A stretch of 64,000 nt of DNA, from positions 310,001 through 374,000 of the forward strand of contig NZ_QUMQ01000001.1 in NCBI RefSeq assembly GCF_003387075.1, given 5' to 3'. This DNA is from Asanoa ferruginea. Its GTDB lineage: Bacteria > Actinomycetota > Actinomycetes > Mycobacteriales > Micromonosporaceae. The notes under the pieces are model-generated. The model was not told the DNA's origin, made no database searches, and saw only the letters and a program-made list of their open reading frames with translations. Of this stretch, positions 25,294 to 35,170 are shown one piece after another (the stretch's first letter is position 1; each line of letters opens with the position of its first letter). Position numbers and translations under genes: made by a program.

Positions 25294-25762
25294 AACTCGG
25301 CTGACGACCGGTGACGCGGTCGTGCCCGCGGAGAGCGACGAGACCGCCGTGGAAGCGCGCGAGGCCGCGATCGAGGAGCACCGCTACGGCCAGCCCGAGG
25401 TGCTCGAGGGCCCCTTCGGCACCCGCCAACTGCTCCGCCTCGACGAGGCGCTGCGCACCGCCGACAAGGCGACCGGGCTCACCTTCTCCGTCTACGTCGG
25501 AGAGTTGGAGGAGCCGGTCCGCGGGCACGCCGAGCGGATGCACCTCCAGCTCCCCAACGCGGCGTCGGCGGTGCTGATCGCGGTGAGCCCCAACCAGCGC
25601 GTCCTGGAAGTGGTGACCGGCGGCGACGCCCGGCGCCGCGTCCCCGACCGCGACGCCAAGCTGGCCGCGCTCTCGATGGTGGCCGCCTTCGGCGGCGGCG
25701 ACCTGGCCGGCGGCATCATCAGCGGGCTCGACCAGATCGCCACCCGCGCCGGCCGCTCCTGA
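25280..25762 (+). CDS. DUF5130-like (TPM-related) protein
   Basis: 160 residues. GTG 25280 has GGAGG ending 5 nt upstream and overlaps the previous gene. The globular part begins at residue ~40 ([26 protein letters not shown], in part) and continues through [20 protein letters not shown] and [29 protein letters not shown] associate this pattern with DUF5130, a relative of the TPM phosphatase/lysosomal-type fold found across actinobacteria; its role is unknown. The partner is the membrane protein encoded just upstream. A strong intrinsic terminator follows 9 nt after the stop, closing the operon. Confidence 0.75.
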   Translation: MTAGETRLTTGDAVVPAESDETAVEAREAAIEEHRYGQPEVLEGPFGTRQLLRLDEALRTADKATGLTFSVYVGELEEPVRGHAERMHLQLPNAASAVLIAVSPNQRVLEVVTGGDARRRVPDRDAKLAALSMVAAFGGGDLAGGIISGLDQIATRAGRS

Positions 25763-25771
25763 TCTTCTTCG

Positions 25772-25806
25772 AGGCCCGGCACCCTGATCGGGGTGCCGGG
25801 CCTTTC
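25772..25806 (+). terminator. Intrinsic terminator of the DUF5130 operon
   Basis: A perfect 13-bp stem (AGGCCCGGCACCC / GGGTGCCGGGCCT) with a 6-nt loop TGATCG, followed by TTCTC. It lies directly after the stop at 25762 and before the globin gene. Confidence 0.9.
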
Positions 25807-25869
25807 TCGTGCCGCACGGCACAGCCCCACGTGAATGGATCTCGCGATCCCGCCTGGCAGGATGGAAGC

Positions 25870-26280
25870 GTGACTGCACCCCGAGACGGCCAGCCGACGT
25901 TCTACGAGCTCGTCGGGGGTGAGCCGACCTTCCGCAAGCTGGTGGCCCGCTTCTACGAGGGCGTGGCCGACGACACGCTGCTGCGGCCGCTCTACCCGGA
26001 GGAAGACCTGGGGCCGGCGACCGAGCGACTGACGTTGTTCCTGATGCAATATTGGGGCGGCCCCAACACCTACTCCGCCGAGCGCGGCCACCCCCGGCTG
26101 CGCATGCGGCACGCCCCGTTCCGGGTCGGCCCCGACGAGCGCGACGCCTGGCTGCGCCACATGCGCGACGCGGTCGACTCGCTGGATCTCCCGGAAGACC
26201 AGGAGCGCACGCTCTGGGAGTATCTGGAGCGCGCCGCCTACTTCATGGTCAACACGATGGACGCGACAAACCCGACATAA
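25870..26280 (+). CDS. glbO: Truncated haemoglobin, group II (HbO-like)
   Basis: 136 residues. The fold is clear from [55 protein letters not shown] and [11 protein letters not shown], where the histidine of MRHAPF is the proximal haem ligand F8. The Trp of DAWLRHM is the group II G8 tryptophan. HbO proteins bind oxygen tightly and protect respiration or handle peroxide. GTG 25870 is preceded by GGATGGAAG. It lies alone after a terminator and before a secreted protein gene. Confidence 0.95.
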   Translation: MTAPRDGQPTFYELVGGEPTFRKLVARFYEGVADDTLLRPLYPEEDLGPATERLTLFLMQYWGGPNTYSAERGHPRLRMRHAPFRVGPDERDAWLRHMRDAVDSLDLPEDQERTLWEYLERAAYFMVNTMDATNPT

Positions 26281-26373
26281 ACGTTTCGCGGGGCACTTCT
26301 CGGTCGTTGATCCGCACGACCGCCGCCGCGGACAGGGATCGCGGGGGCCGCACGCCCGAGGAGCCCCGCCCAG

Positions 26374-27627
26374 ATGCGTCGCCGACTCATCGCCGCCGCC
26401 GTGCTAGCACTCGCCGCCGTAGCCGGCGCGATGCCGGCGCAGGCTGACGTCGCCCAGCCGACCATCGTGTCGGCGGACCCCGTCGACTTCACGCCGCACG
26501 CACTCGACGGCACCGTCCGCGCGATCGCCGTGGTCGGCCCCACGGTGGTGGTCGGCGGCACGTTCAGCTCGGTCGCCAACGAAAACGGCCTCCGCCCGAT
26601 CCGCCGCCCCTATCTGTTCGCGTTCGACGCGAAGACGGGCGTGATCCGCACCAACTTCGCCCCAGCGCTGGACGGCGCCGTCTACGCGTTGGCGGCCGGC
26701 CCGAACAACAGCGTCTACGTAGGCGGCGCGTTCCGCACGGTCAACGGCGTAGCCTCCCGCGGCCTGACCCGCCTGTCGGTAGCCAGCGGTGCAAGGGCCA
26801 CAGCGTTCAAGGCCGAAATCAACTGGGGCGACGTGCGTACCCTGGCGGTCAATGGTCAACGCCTTTACGCGGGCGGCCCGTTCTCCGCGATCAACGGCGT
26901 CAACCGGGCCGGCCTGGCCCGCCTGGACGGCCTGACCGGCGCGGTCGACACGGGCTTCGACACCCGCCTGACAGCGCCCAGCCTGGCCCGGGTCCGGGTC
27001 GAGGACATGGCCCTGTCACCCGACGGCCGCCGCCTGGTCGCGGTCGGCGCCCTGACCCACGCGTTCGGCCAGGTTCGCAACCAGCTCGCCATGTTCGACG
27101 TGTCGGGCCCGCGGGCCGTGCTCTCCACCTGGACCACCGATGCGTTCGCGGGCGCCTGCGACCGCTCGCTGGACACGTATCTGCGCGGCGTCGACTTCTC
27201 CCCGGACGGCGCCTACTTCGTCACCGTCACGACAGGCGCCCTCCCCGGCCCTGCTCGGATGTGCGACACGGCGGCCCGCTTCGAATCGGCCGGGGCCGGC
27301 CTGCACCGCGCGACCTGGGTCAACCACACGGGCGGCAACACGTTGTTCTCGGTCTCGGTAACGGGCAGCGCGGTCTACGTCGGCGGCCACCAGCAGTGGC
27401 TCGACAACCCCCGCGGCGACAAGAGCAAGGGCCCCGGCGCCGTCGACCGCCCCGGCATCGGCGCCATCAACCCGAAAACAGGCAAGGCCCTGCCCTGGAA
27501 CCCCACCCGCGCCCGCGGCGTAGGCGCCCGCTCCATCGTGGCCACCCCCTACGGGCTCTACGTAGGCTCCGACACCGACAAACTCGGCAAGGAGTACCAC
27601 GGCCGGATCGGCATGTTCCCCCTGTAG
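26374..27627 (+). CDS. Secreted beta-propeller-like repeat protein
   Basis: 417 residues. A clear Sec signal peptide (MRRRLIAAAVLALAAVAGAM) ends at PAQA near residue 25. The mature part has repeated blades of ~45-50 residues: VVGPTVVVGGTFSSVAN, AAGPNNSVYVGGAFRTVNG, AVNGQRLYAGGPFSAING and so on, each with a V-x-V-G-G-x-F-x-x-V-N-G core like delta-60/DUF5122 repeats. A disulphide may link the cysteines of GACDRS and RMCDT. The function is unknown; such propellers bind ligands or polymers outside the cell. A 94-bp leader follows the globin gene. A GC-rich hairpin follows the stop. Confidence 0.85.
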   Translation: MRRRLIAAAVLALAAVAGAMPAQADVAQPTIVSADPVDFTPHALDGTVRAIAVVGPTVVVGGTFSSVANENGLRPIRRPYLFAFDAKTGVIRTNFAPALDGAVYALAAGPNNSVYVGGAFRTVNGVASRGLTRLSVASGARATAFKAEINWGDVRTLAVNGQRLYAGGPFSAINGVNRAGLARLDGLTGAVDTGFDTRLTAPSLARVRVEDMALSPDGRRLVAVGALTHAFGQVRNQLAMFDVSGPRAVLSTWTTDAFAGACDRSLDTYLRGVDFSPDGAYFVTVTTGALPGPARMCDTAARFESAGAGLHRATWVNHTGGNTLFSVSVTGSAVYVGGHQQWLDNPRGDKSKGPGAVDRPGIGAINPKTGKALPWNPTRARGVGARSIVATPYGLYVGSDTDKLGKEYHGRIGMFPL

Positions 27628-27644
27628 ATCAACCCCATCGGAGC

Positions 27645-27694
27645 GCGGTCCCGGGCCCGCGGTGGTCCGGACCGCCGCTCCCGCCGGGGACCGC
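27645..27694. terminator. Large GC-rich hairpin after the propeller gene
   Basis: Outer arms GCGGTCCC and GGGACCGC enclose a nearly perfect inner 20-bp palindrome at 27659-27678 centred on GGTCCGGACC. It lies 18 nt after the stop at 27627 and lacks a T tract, as is common for actinomycete hairpin terminators. Confidence 0.6.
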
Positions 27695-27743
27695 TCGCTC
27701 CGCTTAGCTGCCACGTCCGCGGTTGGCCGGGCTTCTTTTCCCG

Positions 27744-27811
27744 CTTTGCTCTGCACCCTTGTAGGAAGCGCCCTGATCGGGAAGCGCTTCCCACAGGGGT
27801 GCAGAGCAAAG
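27744..27811. repeat. 68-bp long inverted repeat
   Basis: Outer arms CTTTGCTCTGCACCC (27744-27758) and GGGTGCAGAGCAAAG (27797-27811) are perfect. The repeat continues inward with only two mismatches (TTGTAGGAAGCGC against GCGCTTCCCACAG), leaving a ~12-nt centre. The composition (AT-richer than surroundings) and length suggest a mobile palindromic element or structured RNA/DNA rather than a plain terminator. Confidence 0.8.
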
Positions 27812-27903
27812 TCTTGAGACCGGCACCCACCCCGGCCCGTCGGGCAGCAGTTCCGTGGCGTCCACGGGGCGCCCTCGCACTGCGGGTCGCTGGGACCGCA
27901 CAG

Positions 27904-28950
27904 CGCGGTCACCCCGCAGGTCGCGCGGCCGATGAAGCGCCGTGACGCCCCAGGCTGCGCGGCCGATGAAGCGCCGTGACGCCCCAGGCTGCGCGGCCTC
28001 CGAGCGCCGTTACGCTCAACGTCGCTGGGTCCGCGAAACGCTGTCACCCCGCGGAGCGCGCGCCCCGCGAAGCGCCGTCACGCCACGCGGCGCACCCCGC
28101 GCGAAGCGTCGTCACTCCGCAGGTCGCAGGGTCCCGAGCGCTGTGACGCCGCAGGTCACACGGTCCTAAAGCGCCGTCACGCCGCAGGTCACGCGGTCCC
28201 GAACCGCCGTCACGCCCGAGGTCGCAGGGTCCGTGAAGCACTGTCATCCCGCAGAACGCACGCCCCGCGAAGCGCCGTCACGGGGCCGTTCGCGGGGTCC
28301 ATGAGGCACTGTCACACCCGCAGGCCTCACGCCCCGCGAAGCGCCGTCACGCCGCACGCTGCGCGTCCTCCGAAGCGCTCTCACGCCCGAGGTCGCAGGT
28401 CCGCGAAGGACTTGTCACCCCGCGGGCTCCCTCGAAGCGCCGACACCCCGGGCCGCGCCCCGCGAAGCGCGGTCACCCGGCCGCGCCACGCGAAGCGCCG
28501 TCACTTCGCAGGTCGCACTGCCAGCGAAGCGCCGTCACGCCGCACGCTGCGCGTCCTCCGAAGCGCTCTCACGCCCGAGGTCGCAGGTCCGCGAAGGACT
28601 TGTCACCCCGCGGGCTCCCTCGAAGCGCCGACACCCCGGGCCGCGCCACGCGAAGCGCCGTCACTTCGCAGGTCGCACTGCCAGCGAAGCGCCGTCACGC
28701 CGCACGCTGCGCGTCCTCCGAAGCGCTCTCACGCCCGAGGTCGCAGGTCCGCGAAGGACTTGTCACCCCGCGGGCTCCCTCGAAGCGCCGACACCCCGGG
28801 CCGCGCCACGCGAAGCGCCGTCACCCGGGCCGCGCCACGCGAAGCGCCGTCACTTCGCAGGTCGCACTGCCAGCGAAGTGCCGTCACGCCATGGGCCGCA
28901 CCCCCACGGAGCGCCGTCACGACGCAGGCGGCCGCACCCCCACGAATGGC
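27904..28950. repeat. Degenerate ~34-bp repeat array, about 33 units
   Basis: The core AAGCGCCGTCAC and close variants recur at 27936, 27969, 28002, 28036, 28070, 28104, 28137, 28169, 28202, 28236, 28270, 28304, 28339, 28373 and on to 28944. Spacing is 32-35 bp with a subset of 28-30 bp. Between cores lies a second recurring motif (GCAGGTCGCA and variants). A higher-order unit of 160-188 bp starting at 28339 is repeated at 28527 and 28687. Apparent open frames across it only reflect the repeat and have no start or domain. No gene lies in this DNA. Confidence 0.9.
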
Positions 28951-29119
28951 AGTCGTGCTGGCGGGCCGCGCGGGCGCACCTGCGGCTGCGCTGGCGGCCA
29001 GCGGGGGTCGGCGGGTGGCGTCGGTCGGCCGCGCACGTCGGCCAACCGGGGCTGGTGGCGGTTCGTGCCGCTACACAGGGCGTGCGGCGGTGCCGTGGGT
29101 GGCCGCGAGTCGTGGCGTT

Positions 29120-29190
29120 CGGTCGATCTGGGGCGGCACATCTGTGAATTTGATCTTCGATTCCACTGATATGCCGCCCCGGATCGACCG
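29120..29190. repeat. 71-bp imperfect inverted repeat A
   Basis: Left arm starts CGGTCGATCTGGGGCGGCA (29120-29138); the right arm ends TGCCGCCCCGGATCGACCG (29172-29190), one mismatch. Pairing extends inward with a few more mismatches. It is followed 28 bp later by a related hairpin. Confidence 0.75.
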
Positions 29191-29218
29191 ACGGACGTCA
29201 CGACGGCCGGCTCGGCGT

Positions 29219-29281
29219 CGATCTGGGGTGGCCCACGTGGGGAAATGATCTCCGATCTCCCACATACGTCGCCCCAGATCG
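29219..29281. repeat. 63-bp imperfect inverted repeat B
   Basis: Outer arms CGATCTGGGG (29219-29228) and CCCCAGATCG (29272-29281) are perfect; inner parts pair imperfectly (ACGTGGGGA with TCTCCCACAT). The tip sequence GATCTGGGGYGG is shared with hairpin A at 29120, so the two look like members of one element family. Confidence 0.7.
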
Positions 29282-29467
29282 GGGCGTGCGCCGTCCGCGG
29301 CCGGGCTTGGTCGCCCTGGTGCGTCAGGACCCGTGTGGACGGTGTGACATCAGCGGTCGCGGAGCCTCGAGATGGGACACGTTTCGCGCCCGCGTCCAGA
29401 CGCTTACCGTCGGCATCGGCCCCGCCCCCTGGGATGCGGACGTCGGGCCGCCGGACGTCGGGCGCCT

Positions 29468-29505
29468 TACATGTTTTGGCATGTAGCCACATGCCAAAAC
29501 ATGTA
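29468..29505. repeat. Perfect 17-bp-arm palindrome with 4-nt loop
   Basis: Arms TACATGTTTTGGCATGT (29468-29484) and ACATGCCAAAACATGTA (29489-29505) flank AGCC. It is AT-rich in a GC-rich setting and sits 24 nt beyond the stop of the minus-strand YbjN-like gene (29529). It could stop that message, though no T tract follows in that direction. It could also be a protein-binding or mobile palindrome. Confidence 0.85.
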
Positions 29506-29528
29506 CGGACCCGGGCAAGCAATTGCCC

Positions 29529-30119
29529 TTAGAGCAGGGCGCCTTCGTCGTGGAGCCAGTCGACGAACGTGCTGGAGACGGCGGCGCCGCAGTCGAGCAT
29601 TTCGACGAGCAGTGCGTCGTGGGCGCCGGCGCCGAGGGGGACCTGGATCTCCGCGTAGATCGGGAGTTGGCCGCGCTCGGTCGGGTCGCCCACGTAGGCC
29701 TTGCAGAAGCGCCTCGTGTGGTTCCACTCGTTGACGACGCGGTAGGCGCGGTCGGCCCAGTCGGGCGGGACTGTCGAGTGTGGGCGGGCGCGGATGACCA
29801 GGATTTCGTCTTCCGGGCCTTCGAGGGTGAACAGCACCGCGTGGCGTTCCCACATCGCCAGCAGGCTGCCGTCGCCGTCGGCCAGGTAGCGGATGTCGAG
29901 CAGGTCCAGCGCGTCGCCCAGGCGGCGTAGGCACACCGGTTCGACGGTGGCGGGGCGGTCTGGGGTCTCGCGTGGCACGGCTAGGGCGGCCAGCGGATCG
30001 AGAACGACCGCGTTGGGATCGCGCTGCGGCGGCACTCCCAATCGGACGTTGCCGTCGTCCGCACGAGTGTCGGATTGAACCCCTCCGGCGTGGCCGGGAC
30101 GCCATGACCACCAAGGCAT
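29529..30119 (-). CDS. YbjN-domain protein
   Basis: 196 residues as given. The YbjN-type domain covers about residues 55-190: LRRLGDALDLLDIRYLADGDGSLLAMW, ILVIRARPHSTVPPDWADRAYRVVNEWN, then IYAEIQVPLGAGAHDALLVEMLD and STFVDWLHDEGALL at the end. These proteins resemble type III secretion chaperones in fold and are linked to stress or regulation; the specific role is unknown. The start is unsure: ATG 30119 has GAGGTG upstream, but the first ~35 residues look non-conserved. The gene stands alone, with a perfect palindrome after its stop. Confidence 0.75.
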   Translation of the reverse strand: MPWWSWRPGHAGGVQSDTRADDGNVRLGVPPQRDPNAVVLDPLAALAVPRETPDRPATVEPVCLRRLGDALDLLDIRYLADGDGSLLAMWERHAVLFTLEGPEDEILVIRARPHSTVPPDWADRAYRVVNEWNHTRRFCKAYVGDPTERGQLPIYAEIQVPLGAGAHDALLVEMLDCGAAVSSTFVDWLHDEGALL

Positions 30120-30245
30120 CGCTCGCGCACCTCACTCCCCAGCGAATCCGTCCGCGTACGTTGCGTGGGACCCGGGGTGACGGTACCCGGAAGGTCGGCG
30201 GAGGGCATCCCCCCAACGACAGGCCGGACCCGAACGGATAGCCGT

Positions 30246-30893
30246 CTATCGTCCGAAAGTACGAGTCGATGTCGGTTTTAGGGAGAATTGCTGAACGGGC
30301 GGTAGCCAGGCGACGCCGTACGGTGCAGAGAGGCCTATCCATCTCCCTGATACACGTACATCAATATTGGAGGGCGGTGATACGTCCGGCCGACCCAGGA
30401 ACCCCATCCGGATGACTGCCTGGATCAGCCGTTGTGAGACATCGACCGACGACTGGTCATCGCTGACGACGATCGGGACATGGTCGAGCAGCGCGTCCCG
30501 CAGCGCCCGCTGGCCCACCGCGCGGCCGCCGACGCCCTCGCGTGTGGCGGTCCGCAACGTGCCCGCCGCGGCCGTCGCCACGCGGCGGATCTCCGCGGCC
30601 GGGACCACCTCGACGACCCGTCCACCGCCCGCCGGCGGCAGGGGCCAGCGCCAGTCCGCGTCGCGCCGCGGCGGCAACGTGGCACCGCCCCGGGCGACCT
30701 CCTCGAACAGCGCCGCCGCCGACACAGTCGCGTCGACGGCGGTCGCGAAGTCGACCGTGCGGCCGACCAGCACACCCCACGGCAGCGGCGCCCACAGCTG
30801 CACCCGGCCACCGAACGGCCGCAGACGGACCACCGTGCCCGCGTCCAGCCGGACCAGCCGGCTCAGGAACGCTCCGGCGTCGGAGAGGCTCAT
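30246..30893 (-). CDS. Conserved hypothetical protein, 215 residues
   Basis: Begins MSLSDAGAFLSRLVRLDAG at ATG 30893, which overlaps the stop of the upstream thioesterase gene by 4 nt (ATGA), so the two are coupled. It contains hydrophobic strands (VVRLRPFGGRVQLWAPLPWGVLVG, in part), an Ala/Glu-rich helix (ATVSAAALFEEVARGG) and a C-terminal segment VAWLPPVQQFSLKPT. No signal peptide, membrane span or catalytic motif. I know similar proteins only as uncharacterised actinobacterial conserved proteins near acyl-CoA thioesterase and ettA genes. Confidence 0.7.
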   Translation of the reverse strand: MSLSDAGAFLSRLVRLDAGTVVRLRPFGGRVQLWAPLPWGVLVGRTVDFATAVDATVSAAALFEEVARGGATLPPRRDADWRWPLPPAGGGRVVEVVPAAEIRRVATAAAGTLRTATREGVGGRAVGQRALRDALLDHVPIVVSDDQSSVDVSQRLIQAVIRMGFLGRPDVSPPSNIDVRVSGRWIGLSAPYGVAWLPPVQQFSLKPTSTRTFGR

Positions 30894-31294
30894 GCCAGCA
30901 CGTAAGGCTCGAGGAAAGCCCGCTCCTGAGGCGACAGCCGGCGCGGCCGCCCCGCCACCAGGTCGAACGGCACGCAGACCGAGCGGGCCCGGCTGGCCAG
31001 CGCGCCCTCGTCGAACAGCTCGTAGGCGATCACGAACCGGGACGCCCGGATCTCCTCGACCCACATCTCGATCCGCACGGTCTCGCCGTAGTCGACCGGG
31101 CGCAGGTAGTCGACCTCGTGCCGGGAGATGACCACGCCCTCTTCCAGCGAGGTCACCCCGTGCTTACGGGCCGCGACGAACATCAGCGCGACGCGCGCTT
31201 CCTCGTAAAGGGTGAGGAAGCGCGCGTTGTTGACATGGCCGTAGACGTCCATGTCGGACCACCGCGGCACGCACTCGAAGACGAACCGGTCCAC
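30890..31294 (-). CDS. Acyl-CoA thioesterase (4HBT hot-dog fold)
   Basis: 134 residues. FVFECVPRWSDMDVYGHVNNARFLTLYEEAR is the classic 4-hydroxybenzoyl-CoA thioesterase signature (quoted in part: WSDMDVYGHVNN), with the catalytic aspartate in SDMD. It hydrolyses acyl-CoA esters in the cytosol. Four nucleotides separate its start from the ettA stop upstream (31299), and it overlaps the downstream gene, so ettA, this gene and the 30246 gene form one operon. Confidence 0.92.
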   Translation of the reverse strand: MDRFVFECVPRWSDMDVYGHVNNARFLTLYEEARVALMFVAARKHGVTSLEEGVVISRHEVDYLRPVDYGETVRIEMWVEEIRASRFVIAYELFDEGALASRARSVCVPFDLVAGRPRRLSPQERAFLEPYVLA

Positions 31295-31298
31295 GAGG

Positions 31299-32975
<1,677 letters not shown>

Positions 32976-33071
32976 GGTGCGGCCTACCTCCGAGTAATGG
33001 TCGATACCGGCAGAACGCCGTCGTCAATCCTGACAGGTTCCCCCGCCAACGCCCACATCACCCCGGCCGGT

Positions 33072-33632
33072 CTAGCCCTGGCGGCGCTCCGCGACCGGGA
33101 ACGTCGACTCTTTGCCGTTGGTCGACTGGGTCAGGCGATAGGGCGTGACGGAGTAGATAGTGGTGCCGTCGTCGGTCTCGTTGGTCGCCAGATAGCCGCC
33201 GGCGGTCTCCGCGACCGTCGTCAGGAACAGGGCGTTCTCGCCCTCCCGCAGCTCGCCGCCGAGCGGGCCGACGTACCCCTGATAGAAGATCGAACCTGCC
33301 GTGTCGCGGCAGATCCAGACCTGCTTGTTGTCTTCCGTGCGGATGTAGAGGATCTCCACCAGGCCGCCCGGCGAGCCGGCGTTCTCCGCCGCCGCCTCGG
33401 TCTCCTCCCGGCAGGGCTCGCCGCTGGGCGGTTCACTGGTCACCTCGGGCTGGGTCGGCTCGCCACCGCCTCCCCCGTCGGCCGCGCGCCGGTCGGCCAC
33501 CCGCTGCCCGTAGAGCCAGCCGCCGGTGGCGCCGATCACCGCCAGCAGCACCATCGCGACCAGGAACGACAGCAGCGCACGTCCGCGTGGTTTCCGCCCC
33601 GGTGTCGACACGCCTAGGAGCCTGTCATCCAT
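33072..33632 (-). CDS. Membrane-anchored hypothetical protein
   Basis: 186 residues from ATG 33632 (MDDRLLGVSTPGRKPRG); an ATG two codons earlier is possible. One N-terminal span (ALLSFLVAMVLLAVIGATGGWLYG) is followed by a Gly/Pro/Glu linker and an extracytoplasmic domain of ~110 residues with two cysteines (EPCREE, VWICRDT) that may form a disulphide. FYQGYVGPLGGELREGENALFL and the repeated strands suggest a small beta domain. No family recognised. Upstream of ettA on the same strand, 96 nt away. Confidence 0.7.
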   Translation of the reverse strand: MDDRLLGVSTPGRKPRGRALLSFLVAMVLLAVIGATGGWLYGQRVADRRAADGGGGGEPTQPEVTSEPPSGEPCREETEAAAENAGSPGGLVEILYIRTEDNKQVWICRDTAGSIFYQGYVGPLGGELREGENALFLTTVAETAGGYLATNETDDGTTIYSVTPYRLTQSTNGKESTFPVAERRQG

Positions 33633-33766
33633 CGGCAACCGAACGGAAGGATCATTACCTCGGGTGTACGGGTATCCCGTCCATCGGGGCCACCGGGCCC
33701 CTAAGCGCCGAAGGCCACGCAGGTAGGCTCGATGGCGGACCCGTGATCACCGGAGGTGTGCGGAGC

Positions 33767-35170
33767 GTGACGGTTCGTAGCTCTTTTGTCGTTGTAGCGA
33801 ACCGGCTACCGGTTGACGAGGTCACCACCGACGAGGGACGGCAATGGCGGCGTAGCCCGGGCGGGCTGGTGACCGCGTTGCACCCGGTGTTGGCGGAGCA
33901 CAAGGGGACCTGGGTCGGTTGGGCCGGCGGCACCAGCGAGGAGGCACCGGAACCGTTCGACCTCGAGGGCATCCATATCCACCCGGTGCCGCTGACATCA
34001 CTCGACCTCGAGCGCTACTACGAGGGCATGTCGAATGCCACGATCTGGCCGCTCTACCACGACGCGGTCGAGACGCCGGTGTTCAAGCGCCGCTGGCGTG
34101 AGTCATACCGCCAGGTCAACGCCCGGTTCGCGGAGGCCGCGGCCGAGGTGGCGGCCGAGGGCGCGACGGTCTGGATCCAGGACTACCAGCTCCAGCTCGT
34201 GCCGGCGATGCTGCGCGAGCGGCGGCCCGATCTCAAGATCGGCTTCTTCCTGCACATTCCGTTCCCGCCGATCGAGCTGTTCATGCAGATGCCGTTCCGC
34301 GCCGAGATCCTGCGCGGGCTGCTCGGCGCCGACCTGATCGGCTTCCAGCAGCGGCTCGCGGCGCAGAACTTCGTCCGGCTCGCCCGGCACCTGCTCGGCC
34401 TGCGCTACGAGGGCCAGGTCATCGACGTCGACGGGCGGCCGGTCAAGGCGGGCGCGTTCCCGATCTCGATCGACGTGGCCGAGATGGAGCGGATGGCGGC
34501 CGACCCGGCCGTGCAGGCCCGGGCCAAGCAGATCCGCGCCGAGCTGGGTGACCCGAAGACGGTCATTCTCGGCGTCGACCGGCTCGACTACACCAAGGGC
34601 ATCGAACTGCGCCTCAAGGCGTTCCGGGAGCTGCTCTCCGACGGCAAGCTGACCGTGCCCGAAGCGGTCATGATCCAGGTCGCCACGCCGAGCCGGGAGC
34701 GGGTCGAGCACTACCAGACGTTGCGGGTCAAGGTCGAACGCGAAGTCGGCCGGATCAACGGCGAGTTCGGGCGCGTCGGCGTGCCCGCCGTCCACTACCT
34801 TCACCAGTCGTACAGTCGCACCGAGTTGGCCGCGCTCTATTGCGCGGCCGACGTCATGATGGTGACCCCGCTGCGAGACGGGATGAATTTGGTGGCAAAG
34901 GAATACGTGGCGGCGCGTGCCGACACGGGTGGAGCGCTGGTGCTGAGCGAGTTCGCCGGCGCCGCGACGGAACTGCGACAAGCGTTCCTGTGTAACCCGC
35001 ACGACCCAGAGGGAGTCAAGGAGGCGCTGCTGCGCGCGGTGCATATCGAGCATCCCGAGGCTCGACGCCGTATTCGCATCATGCAGCGATACCTGCGTAC
35101 CCACGACGTCGGGCACTGGGCCCGGACGTTCCTGCGGGAGCTGGGCGTGCCCGACGTGGAGGCGGCGTGA
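33767..35170 (+). CDS. otsA: Alpha,alpha-trehalose-phosphate synthase (UDP/GDP-glucose)
   Basis: 467 residues of GT20. Signatures: VVVANRLPVD, SPGGLVTALHPVL, WIQDYQLQLVP, FFLHIPFPP, VDRLDYTKGI and LRDGMNLVAKEYVAAR. It joins a nucleotide-activated glucose and glucose-6-phosphate to trehalose-6-phosphate. GTG 33767 has GGAGGTG and GGAG upstream and homologues begin at the same strand; longer frames upstream are not supported. The next gene starts in its stop codon (GTGA overlap), coupling synthase and phosphatase translation. Confidence 0.97.
   Translation: MTVRSSFVVVANRLPVDEVTTDEGRQWRRSPGGLVTALHPVLAEHKGTWVGWAGGTSEEAPEPFDLEGIHIHPVPLTSLDLERYYEGMSNATIWPLYHDAVETPVFKRRWRESYRQVNARFAEAAAEVAAEGATVWIQDYQLQLVPAMLRERRPDLKIGFFLHIPFPPIELFMQMPFRAEILRGLLGADLIGFQQRLAAQNFVRLARHLLGLRYEGQVIDVDGRPVKAGAFPISIDVAEMERMAADPAVQARAKQIRAELGDPKTVILGVDRLDYTKGIELRLKAFRELLSDGKLTVPEAVMIQVATPSRERVEHYQTLRVKVEREVGRINGEFGRVGVPAVHYLHQSYSRTELAALYCAADVMMVTPLRDGMNLVAKEYVAARADTGGALVLSEFAGAATELRQAFLCNPHDPEGVKEALLRAVHIEHPEARRRIRIMQRYLRTHDVGHWARTFLRELGVPDVEAA

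Noticed and set aside
27904-28950. CRISPR array
   Set aside because: Repeats are degenerate, the core is only ~12 bp, the intervening sequence itself recurs, and no cas gene is near.
28301-29522. Open frames of 189-315 codons over the repeat array and hairpins, both strands
   Set aside because: They follow the repeats, have no start signal or domain, and overlap each other on both strands.
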